Source: Trichopria drosophilae
Lineage: Eukaryota; Arthropoda; Insecta; Hymenoptera; Diapriidae
Direction of reading: 5' to 3'
Assembly: GCA_030407085.1 (NCBI GenBank)
Contig: CM059583.1
Coordinates: forward strand, 42,439,001-42,503,000
Length of the DNA: 64,000 bases
Part shown: piece after piece, positions 13,801-24,639 of the stretch
Numbering within the stretch: the stretch's first letter is position 1
How the letters are laid out: each line of letters opens with the position of its first letter
Notes under the pieces: generated by a model
The model's input: the letters and a program-made list of their open reading frames with translations, nothing else
Databases searched by the model: none
Told to the model about the DNA's origin: nothing
Program-made: the position numbers and the translations under genes

Positions 13801-15537
13801 GGTCATTATAATAAAAAAATTAGTTAGGGTATTATGAATTCTTGCAATGTGTAGAACAATTCTTTCGTATTCTGTTAGAAACAACGTTATTGATGTCAAC
13901 TACTTTGGCTTCTGTGCGTTACTGGAAAACAATTAAATAACATCACTTGCGGCGATTCCATGAAATGAAATCACATTTTTTTACTCAACAAGAATAATCA
14001 GTCTTATACATCATGTGCATAAGCAGATAATTGAAGAATTCAGTTTTAAATTTCAGCAATTTTTGTATACGTGCCTTCTGTTACAAAAAAGTGAAAAGCT
14101 CGTGCTAATAAGAATTTGTTCTGTTGCGTGCTTAAAGATTTTTCATTAATGATATTTTGAAATGCGTAATTTTTATAAAGCCAGAGCGCTTTATTTTTTC
14201 AAAGATTTTTCCAATTATGATCGACTTAAACTTAACAGTAATTCATATTAGCATCCGCAGATAACACAGGACCACAACAACATTTATGGGGGGATAATAT
14301 ATATACAAAATTGTATATATCTTACCAAAAATAGAATAATAAAGCTTGTTAGAATCAACATTGCAATCAGTCGAAAATATCAACAGATAGAGAAAATATC
14401 GTTCCTGCCTTTTTAATAGATTTTTTAATTTCCTATTACTTTTTTTGACATGCTTTGTGAGCGCTGCAATGCGTCATTGAAAAATTACAACCATTTGTTT
14501 ATAAAATGACGTCTATTTTGCAATTTAATATAACTTTCCCACTCGATTTTCGGTGATTTTGAATATGTTTTTAACTGATTTTTTTAGTAATCGTCACTTA
14601 AAAATCGGTCGCGCTGCAATTTGTTTGGGAGCAAACGTTCGTTAGCTGGACTAATATACGGTTTAACATGATGCTTTGAATTTTTGGAAAACTAATCATT
14701 TAATGTAAAAAAAAATCGATATTTTTCGCACTTTTACATGTAAAATACAAACACCAATTGAGAGAGTTCGGATTCCTAGCAAAATCATACACCGAAAAAA
14801 AGAAATAGTTGGTTTTACATCTAAATAGTCTAACCTCTAGAATCTGGCGCAACTACGTTTTTTAGTTGATTAGTATGTTTAATATATAAATAGTAAGCTT
14901 GTCTACCTAATTTGTCAAGGTCACTATTGAGATAGCAAAATTAACTAAGAACGATGAATTTATCGCACTATCTAGTTAGGATTTCCAACTATTTCATTTT
15001 TCCGTGTAGTAAAGCAGAGAGAGTTATTGAAATAATTTATGGCTAATTATTTTTTAGGCGATTGCAACTGAAGTATTGCAATAGGTTGTTATACAGCCAC
15101 ATCTTCAGAGGGATTCAATCCTCTCAGTTTTTATAATTCATAACACAATTAGAATTCACCTAAAATTATTTGAGACCAGATTCACCACCTCTCTATTATC
15201 TCAAAAATGCAAACTACTCGATTAATTAATTATTAAATTTGGTACTAATTTTGATGATTACGACAATAACCCTTAATAGTCTCATTATTTTTCAGGTCTG
15301 CTTGCCGAACGATTGAAACTTAGTGCTGGTGGTCTATTCGTAGTGCAACCCCGCACGATGAAACAACGAATGAAACCGGAAGTAGCCAGTGCACCACCTC
15401 GAATCACGAGTCAACCCAGCACAGATAGCGCCAACACAATTAGTAACACAAGTCTCCAAGACCTGGACGAAACTGAATTCACTGGTGCAGAATTAGCTCG
15501 TTACATGAAAGAACTGAACTTTGATCTGATCACCTGA
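4611..15537 (+). CDS. Pyrokinin/neuromedin-U-type neuropeptide GPCR, 3' three exons (partial gene)
   Basis: This is the C-terminal part of a rhodopsin-family peptide receptor at the plasma membrane, built from exons 4611-4822, 11987-12425 and 15296-15537 (about 296 residues). TM6 carries FFICWAPFHAQRLLAVY, the CWxPFHxxRL signature of insect pyrokinin and CAPA receptors. TM7 carries YVSGIFYYLSTTVNPLLYN with the NPxxY motif, followed by helix 8 SNKFREAFK. The exon phases agree (1-0-1), all junctions are AG/GT, and the stop is TGA at 15535-15537. The tail after helix 8 is about 225 residues, rich in Ser, Thr and Pro, and ends in an acidic/aromatic segment, GAELARYMKELNFDLIT. Members of this family couple to Gq and bind FXPRL-amide or CAPA-type peptides. 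I favour a pyrokinin receptor over a CAPA receptor because of KFREAFK, but the ligand-selecting N-terminal half is outside the window. No in-frame break is seen. Confidence 0.82.
5390..6240. repeat. Dispersed 'ATGGCGGA' repeat, two-plus units in each orientation
   Basis: About two units (about 120-130 bp each) run on + with AAAATGGCGGATAAAAATTTC and AATATTGGGTACT. About two more run on - from 5960 with CCGCCATATTGGATTC and AATATTAGGT. Conserved landmarks recur at fixed spacing: 'caaaatggcgga', 'aatattgggtact', 'ggtcgctaattacgaatc'. The two arms form a loose inverted repeat. Confidence 0.6.
6550..6760 (+). repeat. Diverged half-copy of the 55.7-kb palindromic element
   Basis: The run GGGGCACGAGGGGGTCGAAAA, then CTTAAATGGCAATATG, then CATTTGAAAAATCTTTTCG, then GTCATAGATGGCGCTGC follows the same order and spacing as the left arm of 55712-56404. 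Only one arm is recognisable. Confidence 0.65.
7053..7200. mobile_element. Short MITE, TIRs about 33 bp
   Basis: The left end AAATTTCTTGCAGTGAAAAT is matched by the reverse complement of the right end, AAATTTCTTGCAGTGAAAAC, and both continue to ACTyTATAGAAG. Total length is 148 bp and there is no coding capacity. It belongs with other 'GAGTGAAAA/ACTCTATA' repeats in the window. Confidence 0.7.
10550..10900 (+). repeat. Degenerate tandem repeat, units about 120-130 bp
   Basis: Two to three units share AATATTCAGTCAAATTTATAA / AATATCCAGTCAAATTAATA, then CTAATATGGCGGGCTAGG / CCTAATAAGACGAACTAAG, then TTTTTAAAATTAA. No coding potential is seen. Confidence 0.5.
11987..12425 (+). CDS. Receptor exon encoding the proximal cytoplasmic tail
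   Basis: The acceptor TTCTAG ends at 11986 and the donor G|GTGAGTATC is at 12426, giving 439 bp (146 codons plus one base). It joins in frame after FREAFK to give AMLSKHCGRGLQ, the usual start of the tail in this receptor family. The rest is Ser/Thr/Pro/Asn-rich, low-hydrophobic sequence with many potential phosphorylation sites, typical of a receptor tail regulated by kinases and arrestin. Codon use and GC content are higher than in the introns. Confidence 0.82.
12700..13110 (+). repeat. Degenerate dispersed repeat copies
   Basis: GAGGTTGCTGATTACGAACCC, AAAATTCAAAATAACGGATCC and TATTGGATCCAAC belong to the 'ATGGCGGA' repeat family. Several copies are scrambled, and no gene is seen. Confidence 0.45.
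14790..15006. mobile_element. MITE with TA target duplication
   Basis: The left terminus CACCGAAAAAAAGAAATAGT and the reverse complement of the right terminus CACGGAAAAATGAAATAGTT form about 23-bp imperfect TIRs. Both ends are flanked by TA (14788-14789 and 15007-15008). The 217-bp interior is non-coding. The TA target suggests mobilisation by a Tc1/mariner-type transposase; that class assignment is inference. Confidence 0.75.
15296..15537 (+). CDS. Receptor terminal exon (C-terminus and stop)
   Basis: The acceptor is TTATTTTTCAG at 15295. The first two bases complete a Gly codon begun in the previous exon, then GLLAERLKLSAGG follows. It encodes 79 further residues and TGA at 15535-15537. 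The end, TEFTGAELARYMKELNFDL, reads as a structured amphipathic C-terminus, which I recall as a recurring feature of insect pyrokinin-receptor tails; that recollection was not checked. Confidence 0.8.
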
Positions 15538-16240
15538 TCGGGGCGTGAGTCGGAGGAACAATCCGAATAACCTCCCGTCGATCCTCGCTGGGGAACTAAA
15601 AATCGGATCCACGCAGCGATGCGATTTTCGAACGCTTCAGAGGGCTTGAAGTTCTTCGAAGAGTCCGGATACGACCATGACGTCCAACCTGGCGAAAAAA
15701 CTTCCAAGGATTCCGTGTCCCTTCGGGTTAAGTGCTGCTGCTCATTCGCGACTCTATTCATTGTCGAAAGTTATTCTTCGAAATATTCTAATTTTCGACA
15801 TTACTGGGATGAGAATCGACGTTTTAAGCTTGCGTCTGGACGAGAATGTGCGAAAATGTTATTTATTGACTTTAAGATTAAAATTCTTATCTATGGTTTG
15901 TTGATGAAATTTGATCCTAATCCTACTCCAATAATTTTTATGAATAATTTTGTAGGTGTCATCTTTTAAGAAAGAAGGTTAAAAGTGAAGAACGCTACAA
16001 CGTATTTCAACGTCATTCATTTGAGTCTCGTTTCAACTATTTGATTCAATTTCTTTTTCCATTATCCACTTTATTAGCTATTTTAAGATTAAACAATCAA
16101 TCATTCTTTACTTCAATATTCCTACGCTAATCTACGAGTGTTTCAAGTGAACTTTAATATTTGACCGCGTCATGCCATATCTTATTTTTTTATTGAACAA
16201 TGATACCCAATTTCCAGGAAAAAAATAAAAATTGAATATC
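15538..16240 (+). other. Probable 3' UTR of the receptor gene with AATAAA
   Basis: The sequence after the stop stays GC-rich to about 15770 (repeated CG dinucleotides and several in-frame stops), then decays to AT-rich DNA. An AATAAA hexamer lies at 16224-16229. The open frames here are short and overlap one another, so UTR is the simplest reading. The poly(A) site is inferred. Confidence 0.5.
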
Positions 16241-16602
16241 CATTGGCTTTATGATTTTAACTATGTATCAACTTCAATTTTATTCGTTTACTCGATTAAG
16301 ATTTTTTTATCCTTTTCTGCCTCATCGTTCGGGAATACCCGCAATCACAGCCAATTATAGTACTTTGCTAACTTTACAAAAAAGTCATATCAGGTCTAGT
16401 TTAGATCACGGTCTAGAGAAATTTGGAATTGATAATTTTCTTGAATATGTACTGGCATGGGCTCATTGGAGCAAGGAAATATATATTTTTTAAATCATTT
16501 TCCTGAACGTCCATATCAAAATTCTTTGGTATAAGCATGATCTTTTAGGAATTAACCATACTCAATAGCTACTAAAACCACAATAAAATATGATTTGTAC
16601 CA

Positions 16603-16775
16603 TGTGATAATCAGTACAATATCTTTTCGTCATAATGGATATAAAATTCGATTTTACATGGCAATTTGCGGGAGTAAAATATCACAACAGTTTCCAAATC
16701 CTTTGAGGTGCAAATTCGGGGTATAAACTTGAATTTTATATCCACTTTGACGACAAATTATGCTAGTATCATAGA
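16603..16775. mobile_element. Palindromic short element
   Basis: TTTTCGTCATAATGGATATA at 16625 pairs with the reverse complement of ATATCCACTTTGACGACAAA at 16738. The outer ends CATGTGATAATCAG and, on the other strand, TATGATACTAGCA also match loosely. A second, diverged half-copy lies at 63665-63765. Confidence 0.55.
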
Positions 16776-18476
16776 CGTAAAAAAATTTTGAAAATAGACC
16801 AACACATTTTTGAAGAAAACAAAATGTTCTTGATTGAGTCTGAAGAGATGCCATATTTTATTACATAAACATTCTCTTTTAAGTATTTTGAACCCATAAT
16901 CATATTTACTGAATATTTTTGTAAGTCACTTAGGATATAAAATGATGTCGTTAAACGTTAACTTCGGTGGAATGACATGGAGGTGAAAATATTTAACAAA
17001 TACAAAAAGCAGCAGACGACAAAAACACATGTTAGTATATTGCCATGTTGTGCCATTGAATACGGAAAAAAGTTTAATGCGGAACTGAACTAATTATTTA
17101 TGTAAACGAAGTATCTGCACGAATGATGTAAAACTGATAAATCTGACTAAAAGCTTTTGCAATGGAATAGAGTATCATTATAGTATCACATTTATATAAT
17201 AATAATATTAATATCGATTTTTAAATTCGTATATAGACATTTTAATTTTTTCCCAAGTTTAATATCTTTTAATTTGTATTTAAGTTGTAATTTGCACGGT
17301 GGTGTAGGTACAGCTGTTATTAAGAATTGTGTCATTTTACATAAAATATTGAAGAATATTATGTATTGATGATAATGCATTCAACAATTCAACAAATTTA
17401 TCAAAACTTGATATTCTTGTACTGGACAATAAGTTAAAAAAGTTAAATGTTATTAAGTCCCTATGTAAATTTTATGAGAAAAGTTTTAAATTCTTTAATT
17501 TACGATATATTCAAATGTATGGTAATACTGCGCATAGTGTTTAATCTATTTTATGTTATCAAACAGTAGTTCCATTTTATATTTCCTTCACATTCTTGTT
17601 AGATTTAAAAAATTTAAAAAGTTTTTTTTAAATCAATTTTCCGAATTTTCTAAAACTTGAGATGATGTGCAACTCATCAAAAGTATTTAATTAAAGTAAA
17701 AACTATCGAAATCAACGTTTGTTTGGATTTCGTAAATGGAAATGAATCGATCTGTTGTGATCGAATGTGTTGCGATCACGCTATACTGAAATTGACCTGT
17801 GTGGAATGAAAATTAAATCATAATAAAATATAACAATTTTTGTAATTCATCTCTCAAAACTAAAATAATGAAATAATAAAAATAAAATTTTGTTTCAAAT
17901 TAAAATTAAATAAAGTTTTTGTTGTTAAATAAAGTGTCCTTTCAATAAATTTGTATATAAATTTCATCATACAAATTTGAAGGCAAGACAAACATTTCGC
18001 CTTAAACAATAAAAATGTCTTGAAATAAGTTTCTTATCTTTACAATGTTTTCCAATAGCACATTTATGTTTAAAAGAATAATAATTTTGATAGTCAAATT
18101 CCAAATTAAATTAGATATTGTTTTGAAAGTACCCATTAACTCGACAGAAGATAACAACGAAAAACTATGAAACTATATGAAAATGTAAACTTGTGATCTT
18201 TTGAGCGTCAATGAATTTCAATCAGAAAAACATTTTGATTTCTCTAGAATAGGAAATGAACCGACCTCTTTATAATATTCGCAACATATACCATTTTGGA
18301 ATCTTATCAGGGAAATCAATTCTTCCAAAATTTAGTGACTGTTAGGTTCAGGTAAATTTTGTTTCTGTTTTCAATGCGATTACCTCAGTACGGTGAAAAC
18401 TAATTAATAATTTGAATAATTTTAATAGAATGATTTTATGCAAAATTCATTAAAGTTTCAATGTTTGCTAACCACA

Positions 18477-18718
18477 CCCACACGGAAAATAAATATATGC
18501 GACATATATGGTAAATGAATGCACATATATTTTCGGCGAAAAATGCAATATGTGACATATATGTTAGATATATGAATGCACATATAGTTTTAAACTTATA
18601 TCTGGCATATATTCAACCTACATATGTCATATATTTTCGGCGAAAAATGCAATATATGAAATATATGCCACATATATATTCTCGCATATATTTTCATCGA
18701 ATATTTTTTCCATGCGGG
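18477..18718. mobile_element. AT-rich hairpin MITE with ACATATATG sub-repeats
   Basis: The ends CCCACACGGAAAATA and, on the other strand, CCCGCATGGAAAAAATA are imperfect TIRs. The interior repeats CATATATG-type blocks and two copies of TTTTCGGCGAAAAATGCAAT (about 18531 and 18630), itself near-palindromic. Non-coding. Confidence 0.6.
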
Positions 18719-20055
18719 CATCGTGTTTAGTTCACGATACTTAGTTCAAAAATTTGGTCCCCACACAGATAAAGTAATTTCTAATACAACCTGATTATAA
18801 ACCTCGTAAAAAGTTCCTAAACAAATTTCGAAGTGGCTGAAATGTAACGTACAAGACAACATGTACTCTTTCCATTAAAAAAGTACTTGAATCCTAACAA
18901 TATAAAAATAATGACTTATAAAATACAGACTAAAAGCAACTTAACAAATCACTAAATGAATATTAACAAAAAATTATATTCAATTCAAGAACTCTAAACA
19001 TGGCACTTCAAAACACCTTCAAAAATTACAAATCTAACGTTTTTGTAATTAACAAAAAATTTGTCATTAACTAGTATTTTTAATTCATAAAATTAAGTTA
19101 TATCTACCAACACTCTGTACAGTTTTCAACAAATTGCATTAGTACAAATATGTGAAAACTTATCGATTTAAAACAAACCAAAATATTGCAAATGTACCTT
19201 AAATGCATATCCTATTTCATCCATATGATTTCCCGAATGATGAATATTTACACAGAAAACAAAACTAACTCTAAGTAAATATAATATAAGTTGAAAAAGA
19301 AACAAATAAAAAATAGAAATGCATCATTCTGTACAAAATATACAAACAAAAAGTATCAACGAACCTGGCATATACGACATATATTGAGTACAAATTTAAC
19401 TAACCTAAATAGTCTATTTTAAAATGATTATACACTATTATTAATCAATTCCATTTCCCATCATTCTAAATAGCAAAGTACAGTTTATGAGAATTTTGTT
19501 TTTTTTTAACTGAAATATACGATGCCTCGATAACCTATTTACCGTATTCGATAAGGTCCAGCAGCTTCGAAGTTTATTTTCTATTTTTATAATTGATCTA
19601 TAGATTGATCCCGAAACGTAGTTTTTTTTAATTTAGTTGTAGAGAATTACATTTTATAGAGTGAAAACTAATGAATTCTCTCAATAATGAAAGCCTGACT
19701 CACACTCCAAATTAAAATCTGGTTTCATTTTTTCTCGTGAAAGATGACAAATAACACTCATGAAAGGTTAGCAAAGATTTTATGTTATATGCTGATTAGT
19801 ATTGCGACTTTTATTTACCTATCATATTCTCTACCCTTACTCGCTTGGATGCTGTAATTTTTACACAAGACATGGATACTTAAATCTCTGTTTAAATCTC
19901 TACGCAGACAAGTAATCAACAATCTCCGCTCTTGAAGAAGAGCGAATGAAAAAGTCCACTATTTTAAGTCTTAAAATTATTTTAAATAGCCGACGAATTG
20001 CCGACAGTTATTCAATAAATCGTCATAATTTTTGTCGCTTGCGCAAACGATTCGT

Positions 20056-20272
20056 CACGTGCGATTCACGTGGGTTCGTACTCAAATATTTTATTATGTC
20101 AGTCAACAAATATTCCCATTTACTTCCATCGTTAAATGTCAAGTCACGTTTTCAAGAGTTTATCTCACAGTCAGGCTGGAACTGTATAATGTTAAAGCTC
20201 AAAAAGCTTCAGGTCGGGGAAATAGTAAGCTCCAAATTTCGTATCACAAAAAGGCAATAACATGTCCACGTG
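20056..20272. promoter_or_regulatory. Three canonical CACGTG E-boxes
   Basis: CACGTG occurs at 20056-20061, 20067-20072 and 20267-20272, the first two exactly 11 bp apart start to start. They lie in a locally GC-richer island (19900-20460) with no recognisable exon. E-boxes of this form bind bHLH factors (Myc/Max, USF, CLOCK/CYCLE). Function here is only a possibility. Confidence 0.3.
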
Positions 20273-20781
20273 ACTTGTCCTGGATGACTTTTAACGACGC
20301 AGTAAAGCCGTGGGGAGAATTCAAACCGACATTACGCGCATTGTCACAACTGACTGAGTTTGCACTTGCTCTAATGCTCAGTTTATTACAGAAAGTTTCC
20401 AGAAAACACTCGTATCGCGCTTTTACAATACATAATACTGCGACTTTTTAGCCCAACACTAAATCCGAAGTGCCGCGTAAATGCATTGGTGTTTGTGAAT
20501 ACCGATAAACTGATGCATAGTTTATATATATATTCATGTATATAAGAATGAAAGGAGTGGTAATCCACATGAGCTATATAAAATTTATGTATAAAAAAAT
20601 AAACTAACGAAATGATTCAAGAGAAAATTAACTATAATTTGTATAGGTTCAAATGATGATATAAGAGTTCAGGCTCAATGTATGGGATCAATGTAAGAAT
20701 AAATGAAAGAAAATTCCGACACCGCTATTGTTACTGAATGAACTTAATTTGTTTCAGGTATGTTAGATAATTAAGATATAT

Positions 20782-21372
20782 GGGTGCACCTCAAAAACCA
20801 GCCAAATCATGAAACAGACACTTCATAAAAATCAACACACCCCCCGAAAGGCCAAAATTTCGATATAGGCTCTAGCGTGATATTCTTTACTTTGTATTTG
20901 AAAATTTGGCCAAAAGAAAGTAAATTAAAATAGTTTGGACTCACGCAATATCGAAATTTTAACCTTTCAGGTTTTTGATTTTCGGAACTTTGTTCTCCGA
21001 CCTTCAAAAAAGAGACATTAAAAAACCAGACATTTAAAAAAACGGATTATTTATTAAGCAAATTTAGAAGTCAACCATTAATTAGGGTGTACCTCAAAAA
21101 CCCGACAAATCATAAAACAGACATTTCAAAAACCAAATATTTAAAATGTATGTGCATTTTGAAATGTCTGTTTTTTTAAATGTCTATTTATTGAAATGTC
21201 TGGGTTTTGAAGTGTTTGTTTTATGATTTGTAGGGTTTTTTAGGTGCACCCATTAATTACATTTTCAGAATATGTTCATTTTGAAATGTCTGGATTATGA
21301 ATTTCTGTGTTTTTAAATATCTGGTTTTTCATGTGTCTGTTTCGTGATTTGTCGGGTTTTTTAGGTGCAACT
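20782..21372. mobile_element. hAT-like MITE with 8-bp duplication AGATATAT (outer element)
   Basis: The left end GGGTGCACCTCAAAAACCAG is mirrored by a right end reading, on the other strand, AGTTGCACCTAAAAAACCCG. TIR similarity runs about 45 bp (…AAATCAyGAAACAGACAC). The 8-bp flanks AGATATAT at 20774-20781 and 21373-21380 are identical. The size, non-coding interior and 8-bp duplication are hAT-like. A second copy of the family sits inside it at 21086-21251. Confidence 0.75.
21086..21251. mobile_element. hAT-like MITE nested in its own relative, 8-bp duplication ATTAATTA
   Basis: The TIRs are GGGTGTACCTCAAAAACCCG and, on the other strand, GGGTGCACCTAAAAAACCCT. The flanks ATTAATTA at 21078-21085 and 21252-21259 are perfect. 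The interior is a run of AAATGTCTGTTTTTT-type sub-repeats of about 20 bp. The element is 166 bp and non-coding. Confidence 0.8.
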
Positions 21373-22030
21373 AGATATATGTTATTTAAGGAAATTGAAA
21401 AGTGAGACTATAGAATGCTAAGTATTGTATATAAAAATAAAAAAGTTACTCGTCTCTTGTATAATTCATAAAGATTTGTTTTGATTTGTGAATAAAAAAA
21501 ATATAACAATAAAAAAATTATCGTTTTATATTTTTTATTGTGGTACTTGTATATTATCTCATTTTTTAATATTATTATTGTTTAACAAATATAAAGTAAT
21601 TTTTTACTTTAACAATAAGAAATAAATTCTTTCATTATTAAGTGAATAATAGTCAAACGAAAGTCCAACTAACAAGTTTTAAGTTTATAAGTAAAAATCA
21701 GTAAATTGGTCTTTTATTGGTTTTGCTACTTTTGTTTTTATTTCTTACATGTATGTGTTTTTCCTTTTCATTTTCTTAACCTTTTCTAAACGTTATTCAT
21801 TCACCTATTCTCGTCGTATTTAATATTATTTTAGTACTTTAAAGTTTCAGTACAGTGTATATTGTAATAATGAAATGTGATTCGAAAATATGTAGTAATT
21901 GTTGAAATGGCACCTAATTGTGTCCATTAACAAACAATGTTATCCATGTTAGTAGATAATACTAACCTATCATAACATTCGTTTACACCTCCGCATAAGT
22001 GCCTATAAAACTAAAATCATCATCCCATGT

Positions 22031-22206
22031 ATAAACAATTGATACGTCTTTTACAAGCAAATCACGATGTTTTTGTGATGTCTATTTTTAATTTTTCTAG
22101 CTAATGGAATTCCGTCATCAGAAAAAAAATTAGCTAGAAAAATCAAAAGTGTACATCTCAAAAACATCGTGATTTGTTCGCCAAAGATGCACATCAATTG
22201 TTTACA
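22031..22206. mobile_element. Long-hairpin MITE
   Basis: The left arm (AAACAATTGAT … AAATCACGATGTTTTTG … TTTTTCTAGCTAAT) is the near-perfect reverse complement of the right arm. The arms are about 70 bp with a 25-bp loop. The right-arm sequence recurs at 45655-45755. Confidence 0.75.
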
Positions 22207-22989
22207 TATATGATTTCTATAATTACAAACATAAAATATATATATTCGACTAAAATCATCATTGTACAATTTTGTAATGTTGAAGCAATTATTAATCCTA
22301 GTAAATTACATTTACGTGGGCATAATGTAAATGTCCAAATTCGAAAAACGACATGAACTTTTGTTGTGTTTTTGGACGTTTATATACCCGAGTCGCTTGA
22401 ATGAAATTATCTCCATGGTAAACTTTATTCACACTTCTGGAATAGACACAATATTAATTTGGATTCTTAGTTTAGGTGTTGGTACTAGTTTACACTTGAT
22501 CCATAATAGTAAACAATTGAATCAAACTTCCATTGACTACGAAACATTCCTAACAGCATTGTAACGGTGTATCTGGTTCCGGAAAATGTAGAATTCGGGA
22601 GCACCATAGGTAGACGTGAAAGCATATAGGACTAAAATAAGAAGCTCTCTTGATTAGTGACTGCGATCGACCGTTGCATTGCTAAAAAAAATTCAACTTC
22701 CCATAGATCCAACATCGTATTTCAATGTTGTTTCAACCAGTTCTGCGAAGCTAAGGATCAACAAATTCAGAAGAGGTTGGCCATTGAATTGCATTTTAAA
22801 TAAGCCGACGAAGTTGGTACCCTTCAGCAACTATCTCGGATGTCAGCATCATCAGCATCTTATAAAAAGTTCACCTATTTTGAGACACAATCATGCAGTC
22901 AACTTACCATGATGTCTTAAATCAGTTATTAATTTCTAGAGAAGATATCTTACAAGTACATGTTACCTCCAAAACTGATTCAAAAATCC

Positions 22990-24240
22990 ATTAATATACT
23001 TTTAAGTTCCCCAGTTTTGATTTTTATTAATTCTCTGCATTGAGGTGTGTTTCCGCATATCTGGAAACCGTTTATAAAAAAGGAAATTGGCGAAACGTTA
23101 AGAATAATGGTCCTGTAGCAATAGTTATAAGTACAATTCCTAACATTTTTATGCAATAGTTAGTAGTAAATTGAGTTCTTTTAGTTGGAGGCGGGATATC
23201 AGGTGGACTCTACTTACTTCAATTTTTCCAAAGCTTTCTACTCAATAAACCACTCGTTACTGATTCGAAAGCTTAAAAATTTTGGAATTTTGGGCTCTTT
23301 ATTGAGATTGCTAAAGTCCTAACGCATCGAACTCATACGGTCAGATTAAAAGACCACATTCCTGATCCTTATACAGTTCCATTGGAAGTCTCACGGATCG
23401 CACCTGGGACCACTGCGATTTGTATTATTTACGACATTTCTTGTCTTTTTAAATTTTCGAATTGCTTATTGTAGGCTGACCATTTCAAGATTTACTCAAG
23501 TATAAAATCCTCTATTGATAACTACAACAAGATCTTGAATTTCTGCAACCAGGGTGCGAATCAAAATAAATTATTGTTGAACATAAAAGAGTACACAGTT
23601 CTATGGATTTGTCGATCACAGTCATCACTTCTTTTTAATTATCAAGTAGATAAATGATATCTTGAAATAGTGTGTAACCTTGGTGTTATTGTAGACGAAG
23701 AATTATCCTTACCCTGAACATCTGTCATATGTAACATCAAAGGCATATAAACGATATGGTTTTGTTGCTCTTACCACACACTGTTTTAAGGAGCATCGTG
23801 CTATTTTAGCTATCTACAAATCGTTAGTACTGCTAGTATTATTGTACGCATCACTGGTATGATCTTCTTTTGCTACATATGTTATATGTGAATTAGAAGC
23901 TGTATAAAAAAGATTTATGCGTTTTCTTTCTTATAAAATTGTTCAAGCCATGGCTTTTAATTGTCACGATTATCGAGAACTCTCAAATAAATTTGATATC
24001 TTCCTGATAAGGTCTATTCACGAGGTGAATGATGCTGAACAAATGCGAAAAATTGTATCGGGTCTGGTGACAGCATCCCGAATTTCTAGTTGATTTAGAT
24101 ACAGACAAGTACTATACTCTAGGAATAACTTTAGATAATTTTATGAACGATCATGTAGGACCAATAGATGTTCTCATTCAACCTTCTTGAGATTAACGCG
24201 TCAGTGAAACTAATTGCCTCGTCTTTTTACCGAATTGGAT
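22990..24240 (+). pseudogene. Decayed jockey-like LINE reverse transcriptase
   Basis: Across several frames with stops, reverse transcriptase motifs are readable. GVFPHIWKPFIKK is near 23045. QVDSTYFNFSKAFYSIN, near 23205, is the palm motif A region, where the usual acidic residue before FSKAF is Asn. GSHLGPLRFVLF is near 23397. Further on come VCNLGVIVDEELSL (near 23675), LVLLVLLYASLV (near 23825) and LEAV*KRFMRFLSYKIV (near 23895). The order matches jockey/CR1-type LINE reverse transcriptase through its C-terminal domain. Many stops and frame changes make it a dead fragment. No poly(A) tail or 5' ORF was recognised. Confidence 0.75.
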
Positions 24241-24639
24241 ATCAACCAAGGCTTCGCAGTGCAACGTAAAAAACTATTATATTCTTTTTATACTTATCTC
24301 TTCATTTATCTAATTATTTTATATTTTGTTCTATAATTTTAAGTTGCCAAATGTAACAAATTTAAACCCCCATCGCAACTAACTCGATGATTGGCAGTTA
24401 ATTCTATTTAATTATCAGAATTTAGATGAATCATCGATATTCCATGTCAACGGATTCAAACATTCATGACCAGTTATAGTAATATATGTACATTTTATTT
24501 GACAATTAACAACCATATATAACTGAGTTTCAATGAGTAACTCTCAAACTGTATTAATGCGTTTGGTATACAGAAATAAAATTTTTTATTGTTATCGATC
24601 ACAATTTTTAAGTATGGAAATAAATGTACACATATTGCT

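Larger units (their letters stand above)
12426..15295 (+). other. Receptor intron (2.9 kb) with repeats
   Basis: It runs from GTGAGTATC to the acceptor CATTATTTTTCAG. It holds a degenerate dispersed repeat (about 12700-13110) and a MITE with TA target duplication (14790-15006). No exon is recognised. Confidence 0.7.

Noticed and set aside
19946..20451. Two overlapping plus-strand frames of 104 and 139 codons
   Set aside because: Located in a locally GC-richer patch but with no domain, no ATG context and no splice structure. Kept only as a possible regulatory region.
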